Shown here one piece after another: positions 57,701 through 64,000 of a stretch of 64,000 bases of DNA. The position numbers and the translations under genes are program-made. Origin of the DNA: Bolinopsis microptera (Eukaryota > Ctenophora > Tentaculata > Lobata > Bolinopsidae); NCBI RefSeq assembly GCF_026151205.1, contig NC_087075.1:5694858-5758857 (forward strand), in the 5' to 3' direction. How positions within the stretch are numbered: position 1 is the stretch's first letter; every line of letters starts with the position of its first letter. The notes below the pieces were generated by a model, which was not told the origin of the DNA, did not search any database, and saw nothing but the letters and a program-made list of their open reading frames with translations.

Positions 57701-60171
57701 TTTCAACTTAATACCCAATTCAGCATTATCATGTTTCGGACTCTTCTCATAAAATGAAATCACTGTCACATTAAAGTCAACATTATTACATAATATTATG
57801 AGTCAAGAAAATCGTGTGTAGTAAAATGTATCATCAAGCAATTTGTTGTGTAGGCCCCTCGCTCCTTGTAATCACTGGTCACTCATATTGCCATGTGGAA
57901 GTAAGTGAGTCGCATGAATTTAAGAAAGTCTCACGTCTACACAATAATATCATATTGAACTAGGTATTTATAATATATAATGTATTTATAATATAATAGT
58001 ATTGTACAACTAAGCTACATGTATTGCGCTCACGTTCCGCGCATTTCTGAGGAAACACATATTTTAAATAGTATTATATCACCACTAGAGCTAGAGGTCA
58101 CGTGAGATCTCTACATTTTTACATGGACTCATCCTGACAGTATGTTAGTGTCTATGGCTCTTTCTTACTGAGATTTAATTCAGAATTCGTATGCAAGAGA
58201 CAATAACATGGTCCTTAAATTGTAATTTGCGTTAGATTAAATAATAAGTGATATTTGCTCTTATGTATCTGTTTAATTTAAATTATATAGCAAGTATGAT
58301 CGTCCCTTCGTGAGTAGGTTATTGTTTAAAGATACTAATGATACTCATCAAATATAAATAATAATTCAATAGAATTAATTTAATTAAATGGGAAGAACTG
58401 CAACTTTAAATGATTATCTGTACTGATAATACACAGTGACTAGTGACCACACTCATTGCTAATAACATGGTATGATATCATGTGTGTGTGTGTGTGTATG
58501 TCGCCTTGTTAATGCTATCACACATTGTTTATCAGACTCCTCGAGTTTCAAGAAGGAAACTTCTAGATCAAGTGAGATAATGAATCTCAATTGTTAGGCG
58601 GGACTAGAGGGCGCCGATATATACTTTTTAACCGGCAGTTTTTTGAGGTGTAATAAAGGTTTCAGAGAGGCACTAGCTGGGTAATAGATCCTTTGTGGGG
58701 TCATACAATTATTCAATAGTGGATCTTGTGGGTAGTCGTCAGTTTAGCACAAACGATTTGCAGTAGCTGATTTGTACAATGAAGTCATCAAGTCCTCGTG
58801 AACGTACTTTGGTCGTACAAATTTTCATTAATCAATGTGTATTGAAGAATAGCGTGAATTAGTAAAGATCTTAGTTTCAATTAAACACAATTTCTGCAAG
58901 ATTGTCACAATTACCATTGGTACAGACTACAAGACTTACATAATCACTGTGGGCTAAATGTGGGGCGCATAAAACTATTAGTAATAAGCAGTAATCTTGT
59001 GGGACTTCGTCAGCTGAGCACAAACAATTTGCAGTAGCCAGTAATTTTTTACAATGAAGTCATTGATGAAGCCATCAAGTTCTCGTAAACATACTTTGGT
59101 CGTACAAATTTTCATTATTCAATGTTTATTGAAAAATATTCTGAATTAGTAAAGGTTTTTACATAATCATAAACATAATAATATGTTTATGAAACTTAGT
59201 TCAATTAACGATAATCATAACTAATTCTATTTCAGTTTCGATAGTGGTATTTGCTATAATCCTCGCTTTCTCTGTCTGGGGTGGAACACAGATCCAAACA
59301 CCCAATCATCCGCCGGAGATCTTCCCACGTGACAGTAACATCCAGCACTTTATCAACCTCAGCTACGATTTTACTAGCACTGAGAGGTAATATTTTATGA
59401 TTTAAAAAAAATGTTTCCTTGTGTTTTACCTTATCAACATCAAAGTCAGTTTTCAATTTTGTTTTTAGTGTTCAGAGACTATACCATAATATCATACCAA
59501 ATAATAACATTTGATCTCGACTCCCTCAAACACTTTTATAACCTTTTACCACCTTTTACCACCTTTTACCACCTTTTACCACCTTTTACCACCTTTTACC
59601 ACCTTTTACCACCTTTTACCACCTTTTACCACGCTCACAGGTGTGACAAATGTTCGGGTTACTTCGCAGACCGTAGTTCTTTACTAGACAGAGCTAAGAA
59701 ACTACCTTCCTATAACGCTAACGATCAAAAACATTTCCCTAACGGCGGGTAAGATGAGGGTAATGTTTGGGGACGATAAGTTGATTCAATTTATTTAAAA
59801 ACTTTAAGCACTTTTGAAGCTTATTGAATATTAAAGTTAATCTGGTGGTCCGCATATAATAATTAACTATTAAGGAGGTATAATTATTGTTATTATCTCC
59901 TCTGTAAGTGAGCTGTAGAATCACTACTGTTTTAACTACGCTAACTAGCACGGGCCAATATAGTTACTGCAGTTTATTGATTTACTTATCATCCCATTAA
60001 CCAAGTACACTAATTAATTAACATTAATTAATTAACTTTAATTAATTAATTAACTCACTGTTATTCCAGCGGGCTGGACCCAAGTGTACTGAATGGTGGA
60101 GGGTCGAGCGGCGGAAGAGGAAACAGCGGACAATCAGGCACTGGTGCATACAGTTCTGATAGCGGCAAAGA
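46520..60171 (+). CDS. Dispatched/Patched-like RND membrane protein, 12 exons, 3' end not found
   Basis: Exons: 46520-47055, 50269-50998, 51201-51336, 54284-54395, 54785-54916, 55166-55241, 55433-55633, 57068-57133, 57343-57454, 59236-59386, 59641-59748, 60070-60171. All GT-AG, all in phase, 820 codons plus two bases. First membrane helix about 31-54, then a large extracellular loop (FCLMTRSQTYSEGWQC, TTYFYPSILNG). A sterol-sensing-type helix bundle from about 328 carries the RND motif GIGVDDAFVFID (391-402); the paired acids are the proton/sodium relay in this family. A long acidic cytoplasmic loop follows, then a second helix (VSIVVFAIILAFSVWGG) opening the second RND repeat. Dispatched exports lipid-modified Hedgehog; this member's cargo is unknown. 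ATTTTTAG-like sequence two bases before the ATG suggests a spliced or trans-spliced 5' leader. A donor at 60172 shows further exons must exist, probably beyond the window. Confidence 0.85.
47117..47262 (+). repeat. 31-bp minisatellite in intron 1
   Basis: Four to five copies of a 31-bp unit starting AGTAAGTTTAATTA at 47117, 47148, 47179, 47210 and 47241. The repeated AGTAAGT looks like splice-donor sequence just after the real donor at 47056. Confidence 0.9.
47960..49484 (-). pseudogene. BTB-domain protein nested in intron 1, one frameshift
   Basis: Minus-strand ATG at 49482-49484 opens a BTB fold: VIKIRDGDPLLVSKERLTTE, then FRYLIEEL, YDFTPEAVTLFLTLLE and HKLSRVF. The frame stops at 49230. 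One base too many in the A-run 49234-49237 separates it from a long continuation (to 47960) starting EIDWLKGSCISWL, the usual position after a BTB fold. Together about 505 residues. The rest is a largely helical region of unknown family, ending with FTFKHPGTGTC, a Trp-rich patch and IVYNVTDCMVTKRH. BTB proteins often act as cullin-3 adaptors or oligomerisation modules. CTAACAG just before the ATG region may be an acceptor. Because the remainder is fully open, a sequencing error or very recent mutation is as likely as a true pseudogene. It is antisense to, and inside, the Dispatched-like intron. Confidence 0.75.
49485..50268. other. Rest of Dispatched-like intron 1
   Basis: AT-rich intronic sequence with no recognised gene. 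It ends in a CTTTCACTTTCACTTT pyrimidine run and the acceptor TCTTTCAG at 50261-50268. Confidence 0.6.
51318..51450 (+). repeat. Tandem duplication of exon 3 end plus CACGTG repeats
   Basis: GTCACGTGCTATGTTATT from the end of exon 3, with its downstream intron sequence to ATTTTATCTGAGAATT, recurs at about 51406-51449. Between the copies are GTCACGTGCTAAT-type units with CACGTG at 51369, 51382, 51394 and 51407. In the second copy the donor TTG|GTAGGT has become TTT|GTACAT. Confidence 0.85.
52186..52860 (-). pseudogene. RTE/BovB-like LINE remnant with internal deletion
   Basis: Minus-strand pieces: LTVITCYSPTEA (end of an APE-type endonuclease), then directly RLRKAKAWAAYHK, ATVESIFLYGTKTWTITESL, GCYSRMLRMALNVDW and, in another frame, RGRPPLTFVDKL (the C-terminal region after a reverse transcriptase). 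The catalytic reverse transcriptase core is missing, so endonuclease and tail are fused by deletion. Several stops and shifts; inactive. Confidence 0.75.
52897..52970. repeat. Two adjacent perfect hairpins
   Basis: Stem 1: 15 bp, AAGATGATTCCTACT with its complement, 5-base loop (52897-52931). Stem 2: 12 bp, CTGCGTGGAGAA with its complement, 13-base loop (52934-52970). The stems are three bases or fewer apart. They lie between the LINE remnant and the acidic open frame. Confidence 0.93.
53359..53622 (+). other. Short acidic open frame, doubtful gene
   Basis: 88 codons beginning MKKGVSRGRELLQEHYSFEG, with a Glu/Asp-rich middle (DEAETDDEEEEVEDTDSSEE). Not recognised. It lies in the putative G/C-run element in intron 3, so it could be a degraded transposon protein. 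Confidence 0.25.
54408..54465 (+). repeat. 11-bp minisatellite beside exon 4 donor
   Basis: Five to six copies of ACTCACTAATT starting a few bases after the exon 4 splice donor (54396). Confidence 0.9.
54917..55088 (+). repeat. 14-bp minisatellite at exon 5 donor
   Basis: About twelve units of GTAGGTACACTTTGT/GTGGGTACACTTTGT type, beginning exactly at the exon 5 donor (GATAG|GTAGGTAC). Each unit carries a GTAGGT or GTGGGT donor-like hexamer, so the splice site itself appears to be the seed of the array. Confidence 0.93.
55634..57067. other. Dispatched-like intron 7
   Basis: Contains an ACCTTAAAA-rich low-complexity stretch (55660-55795), short frames without domains, and three CACGTG sites at 56765, 56778 and 56799. 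No nested gene recognised. A stronger-looking donor (CACAG|GTGAGC) at 55500 inside exon 7 gives a different phase, so the donor at 55634 was preferred because it joins exon 8 in frame. Confidence 0.55.
57455..59235. other. Dispatched-like intron 9
   Basis: 1.8 kb AT-rich intron with a (TG)n run near 58483. A sequence around 58735-58870 (CAGTAGCTGATTTGTACAATGAAGTC) is partly repeated at 59030-59160, an old direct duplication. No gene seen. Confidence 0.6.
59541..59633 (+). repeat. 10-bp pyrimidine minisatellite at exon 11 acceptor
   Basis: Nine to ten tandem copies of ACCTTTTACC running up to CACGCTCACAG, the acceptor of exon 11 (exon starts 59641). It supplies the polypyrimidine tract of this splice site. 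Confidence 0.95.
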
Positions 60172-61027
60172 GTGAGTTTCTCTTTTACTTTCTTTTTTTA
60201 TCATAATTCTTTCATTTTCAATTTCTGCCGTTTAGTATCATGACTTGACAAAGAAAAATCTATCGAAATTTTAGTTCAGAAACAAATCATCAGTGACATG
60301 CTCATGTGCACTATTCCATTTCACATTTACTATAAATTTAAGTATAAGCTCCAATCAGCTCACTTCAATCTTCATGATAATAATATTGATAAATTATGCA
60401 TCAAATACGGGAAACACTTGAAATTCAGTTCAATTGCCGTAGAACTTAACTTGTATCTGTAATTGAAGAAATTATCAGCAAAGGTAAACTATACTCGTGT
60501 ACACATCAATACACTACGCGTGCCACGTACAAATTGGGCGTATTACCTAATATTATACATTACATCGTATACATTAAAACACATGGTCGCGCCGCGCATT
60601 CATATATCATAGGCTATCTATTATACATCACATCTCCGCAAGCAATCCTCGCGCGCGCGCAACTTTTTCGTTGCATGGTAACTAACGGAAGGACTGACGA
60701 CATATTTAAACCCACCTATCTCGTTCTCCAAAATCCACTTTTTTCTGCAAAAACCTCCATTCGTAACCTTTCACTATTGCCTTTTTTCAAAAGGGTGAAA
60801 AGGAAAAAATAATGTTATAGTATATAATAACTATTATTAGATAATATGCTCTGATATCACGTCAGTAAAATATTGTTAGAAAACTGAACGGCGTTAAATT
60901 ATTGCAAAATAACAAAAATTAACAGAACTTTCTGTAATTCGATCAGTCGCATGATCTCATCATGTGCTTTACGACTTAATAAAACTAAGTTTAAGAAGAA
61001 GATTAAAAGACATATAATAAACGGCTT
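60172..61027. other. Unassigned DNA after the last seen Dispatched-like exon
   Basis: AT-rich. A 92-codon frame at 60534-60812 has no recognisable domain, and no further Dispatched-like exon could be placed. It is probably the start of a long intron that contains the receptor gene. Confidence 0.5.
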
Positions 61028-61041
61028 AAGGTTAATAAACA

Positions 61042-61215
61042 TTCAGTGTTTTGTTATCTGTCTGTCTGTCTCTGGAATGCAGCTCTGGGTTAGGGAATGT
61101 AAGGGGAACAAGCACAGATATTTCAAAATCGCAATGTTTTCCAAGCATTCAGAAATAAAATAAGTTTATTTATCAAAGCAAATTCCGTTGAATACAAAAA
61201 TAAAGTTAGGTCAAA
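61042..61215 (-). pseudogene. 174-bp copy of the GPCR 5' end
   Basis: Matches 62358-62531 base for base in length with about six differences. It covers the GPCR start codon, roughly its first 35 codons and about 65 bp upstream, in the same orientation as the source. It is bracketed by the 14-bp direct repeat AAGGTTAATAAACA (61028-61041 and 61217-61230), which reads as a target-site duplication. No poly-A tail seen. Confidence 0.88.
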
Positions 61216-61255
61216 GAAGGTTAATAAACAGTAATCGTTACAGCCCGAATTTATC

Positions 61256-62464
61256 TCACAAATGTGTGTCCTCTACATTCGTCACATTCCTTAGAGAAGC
61301 CTCCTCCTCGCGCTGCAACTCCTGTAGTTGTACCACAGGAACAACAAGTAGAGGCTCACAAGCTTGTCCCTCCTGTGTTCCTGCTCTTGTAGACTCCTCC
61401 TCTATCTGAGTCTCTACTTTACCTCGAGGCTCACTTTGTCTTTCAGGAAACCTTCTCCTCTGCTCCCTGACTAGCGAGAGGATCTTCATCTTTAAAAAGC
61501 GTCTAAAACTCCTCACAGTCAGTGAGTACACAAGAAAGTTAGACATGATGTTAATATAGTTGAGATACAACACTCCCCTCAGAGTAGTATTACTGTACCT
61601 CACTCCCAGCCTCCCTACCAGTATCATCACACCAGACGGCAAATACGACACAAAGAACACCCCCACAGTTATCAACACTGTCACCACCCCCTCCCACCTC
61701 AGTGATCCCCCCTGACGACGCACAGCTCTCCTCGCCAGCGCTAGCAGGAGGATTGAGCTAACAAGCAGGATTGAAAGGGGTAGGATAGTACCAGCTATAA
61801 ACCCAACCAGGCCATAGTGTCTGAACCATGTGGGAACCTGTGGTGAGGACATGTCATAGTCACAGTCGTACACTCTGTAGCTGAAGTGGAGTGTGTCCTT
61901 GATGTAGACCATGTTGACTACTATCATGGGAGTGTAGAGGCCCAGGAGCAAGAGCCAGAGAACTCCGCAGATCTTGTGGCCTACACTAGAGGACCAGCTG
62001 CCTGCTCTGATGGGGTATTTTAGTAGGAGCAGTTTTAGTGCTGTCATGGCACATGTTAGCACCATGGTTACAGCACCACAGATGAAGATCACGTGGTTCT
62101 GAAGATGACACAGAACAGTCCCTAACACCCATTTATCAGCAATGAAGGAGAGTAAACTAGGGAATACTCTGAACACAGTCAGTAACAAGTCACAAACAGC
62201 CATGTGCTGTATCACTGCTACTATCAGCCGGTGTTGTTTGATAGCGCTGTACTTTATGGTGCCTATCAGTATGATAGTATCTCCTGTTAGAGATAGTATC
62301 AGGACCACAAAGCTCCAGAGAATGAGGATGTATCTCTCAGAGTTGTGGTGGATTCCGTTCAGTGTTTTGTTATCTGTCTGCATGTCTCTGGAATGCAGCT
62401 CTGGGTTAGGGAATGTAAGGGGAACAAGCACAGATATTTCAAAATCAAAATGTTTTCCAAGCAT
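61256..62464 (-). CDS. Rhodopsin-like (class A) G protein-coupled receptor
   Basis: Single-exon 402-codon gene with seven hydrophobic segments: about 45-67, 80-102, 125-147, 162-185, 217-242, 257-283 and 295-316. Family marks: helix 2 Asp (HMAVCDLLL, D92), the helix 3/loop 2 cysteine pair (C119, C201), helix 4 Trp (W170), helix 5 Pro (P229) and a helix 7 NxxxY (NFLVY, 309-313). Departures: Asp62 in place of the usual helix 1 Asn (LTGDTII), no DRY after helix 3 (LKLLLLKYP) and no CWxP in helix 6. The N-terminus has an N-K-T sequon (32-34) and the tail is Glu/Arg-rich. A later Met (M28) is an alternative start. The ligand cannot be told. Less AT-rich than its surroundings, as expected for a gene. 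Confidence 0.88.
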   Translation of the reverse strand: MLGKHFDFEISVLVPLTFPNPELHSRDMQTDNKTLNGIHHNSERYILILWSFVVLILSLTGDTIILIGTIKYSAIKQHRLIVAVIQHMAVCDLLLTVFRVFPSLLSFIADKWVLGTVLCHLQNHVIFICGAVTMVLTCAMTALKLLLLKYPIRAGSWSSSVGHKICGVLWLLLLGLYTPMIVVNMVYIKDTLHFSYRVYDCDYDMSSPQVPTWFRHYGLVGFIAGTILPLSILLVSSILLLALARRAVRRQGGSLRWEGVVTVLITVGVFFVSYLPSGVMILVGRLGVRYSNTTLRGVLYLNYINIMSNFLVYSLTVRSFRRFLKMKILSLVREQRRRFPERQSEPRGKVETQIEEESTRAGTQEGQACEPLLVVPVVQLQELQREEEASLRNVTNVEDTHL

Positions 62465-62531
62465 TTAGAAATAAAGTAAGTTTATTTATCAAAGCAAATT
62501 CCGTTGAATACAAAAATAAAGTTAGGTCAAA

Positions 62532-63860
62532 AGAATAACACGGAAGAGAATAATGCAACGAAAAGTCAGAATGAATTGTGCCAATGAAGCTGCTATGGAT
62601 GGCGAGGTAATTCTCAACCCCTGCATGCTACTCACGGAAAGGTTCTACAGTTTATTCTTATATCACTGCCTTATGGCTATGCTCACGAGAGCTATGTGTA
62701 ATTAAAGAATGAAGAGTTAGATAAGAAAATTTCTTAGTTACAAAACCTGTACTTGAGTAGGTGAGTTATTTACGAAGGAATGTAAAATTATAAGAGACGT
62801 GAATGTAAGGGTTGCGAGCTAGAGAAATTTAGAGATGTACTGATAATCATAAACAAAAATGAAGTGTTGCCATCTATAATAATATAACATATAATCCCAG
62901 ATAAAATTGGAAACACTTCGTTATATTATGCATTTTCCCAATACTTTCAGGGTGGTTCATGTTTCATATTTTGCCCTAGTACCCTTTTAACAGCTGTTCT
63001 TATCGGCGCCTGTATTTAAACTCTTGTTTGTAAAACGGGGTATCCATTACGGTGTATAAGTTACAATTATAAGTTGCCAACCGATTCAATATTTAGATCA
63101 GTCTTTCATAATTATTTTCCCGTAAGTATAATATTAGCATATGGTTTTAAAAAATTCGTTTTAACATTTTGAAACCTACTGTACGCGTTTTGACCAAAAT
63201 ATCTCTTGTCTTCTTGATTTCTCCCTGTCAACTTTCTGACCCTGTCGAATATCTGTACATGATTCATTTAATATATAATAATATGAGCAATAACCATTGT
63301 GGTATGATATAGATGACGCATTAACGCCACAATGGAGTATATCATTATTTTTGCGTGCAATACAGTACCCATTTCTCAGATAATGTAACATTTAAATTAC
63401 ATTAAATTATAAATCTTCTAAGAAGGTAATCTGAGAGTCCCTTGTAAACCTACACATACATTATATAACGCACACATCAAGTTCACGTCATCTAAATGAC
63501 TTAATGTTTCTCCTTATTGTTAACTATTTAAAGTTCCTTGTGTTTAAGTTTAGTGGCATTAATCGTAAGAATTACAGTATTGTGGCCAATATTCTGGTCT
63601 GCTCCCCTAATCTCTACTAAACTTCCGTACAAAATGCGCCTGTATTGCAGTACTATTGTGGGTGTATCCTATGTGGAACTTGTCGTGTATTGATTATACA
63701 GTAATTAGCATGAAGCACGATGTGTAATACACGCTGTACAATGTATATACTCGCTGTACAATGTATGTACAATGTATAGTGTATATTGTATAGTTGTTAG
63801 AGATATATTAGCTGTAACATTTGAACACTCGAAGTCAATGTAGCATAATGTGATATGATG
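62532..63860. other. Unassigned AT-rich DNA
   Basis: Upstream of the GPCR on its strand, so it may hold its promoter. Small direct repeats (CGCTGTACAATGTAT) occur near 63732-63765. No gene or RNA recognised. Confidence 0.5.
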
Positions 63861-63865
63861 TATGT

Positions 63866-64000
63866 ACTATTCCTAAGTCACGTGATAAGATATAATGCAC
63901 TGTTCCTAAGTCACGTGATAAGATATGTACTATTCCTAAGTCACGTGATAAGATATGTACTATTCCTAAGTCACGTGATAAGATATGTGCTATTCCTAAG
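63866..64000 (+). repeat. 30-33 bp tandem array with CACGTG and GATA
   Basis: Four to five units of TATTCCTAAGTCACGTGATAAGATATGTAC running off the window edge. CACGTG falls at 63879, 63912, 63942 and 63972, each followed by the GATA-type site GATAAG. E-box and GATA sites are known regulatory motifs; function here is only a possibility. Confidence 0.92.

Overview
This window is nuclear DNA from an animal. Genes have many GT-AG introns, intergenic DNA is AT-rich and repeat-laden, and the recognisable host genes are metazoan types: a Dispatched/Patched-like RND transporter, a seven-helix receptor and a BTB protein. Penelope-like elements, LINEs whose ORF1 resembles those I associate with cnidarians and other invertebrates, and scattered CCCTAA-like repeats fit an invertebrate. 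A cnidarian, perhaps hydrozoan, is my best guess, but nothing here proves the species. No prokaryotic, viral, CRISPR, rRNA or convincing tRNA content was seen.

Layout. 1-3.4 kb: two compound satellite units made of a purine (GGA) array plus a TTTTTGTCCG spacer. 3.7-6.5 kb: decayed LINE pieces. 6.6-7.8 kb: hairpin-rich DNA. 7,850-18,179: a complete-looking 10.3-kb DNA transposon with 9-bp target duplications, 2.2-3.2 kb terminal inverted repeats carrying (CTGT)n arrays and captured LINE ORF1 fragments, and an 11-exon minus-strand gene whose exons join into one 752-codon transposase-like frame. 19.3-22.0 kb: a broken Penelope-like element interrupted by a TA-flanked palindromic element. 22.5-36.8 kb: a giant inverted duplication carrying two divergent copies of a small predicted GPI-anchored protein gene. 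It was later hit by a second Penelope-like element (intact 763-codon frame, 10-bp target duplication), a 1.4-kb foldback element and several MITEs. Matching empty sites in the opposite arm date these insertions. 36.8-41.1 kb: one MITE and another 3.7-kb inverted repeat. 42.8-45.1 kb: a LINE tail and a region marked by a recurring 16-bp motif.

46.5-60.2 kb: twelve phase-consistent exons of a Dispatched-like gene (820 codons seen, 3' end not found). Intron 1 holds a BTB gene on the opposite strand, with one frameshift. Intron 3 holds a 2.4-kb region bounded by G-run and C-run termini and AAAATC repeats. 61.0-62.5 kb: a single-exon GPCR on the minus strand, plus a 174-bp copy of its own 5' end inserted between 14-bp direct repeats. 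The window ends in a tandem array of CACGTG/GATA units.

The host genes show no shared pathway beyond proximity. The mobile elements form a layered history that can be ordered by nesting. All identities come from reading the sequence; no database search was run.
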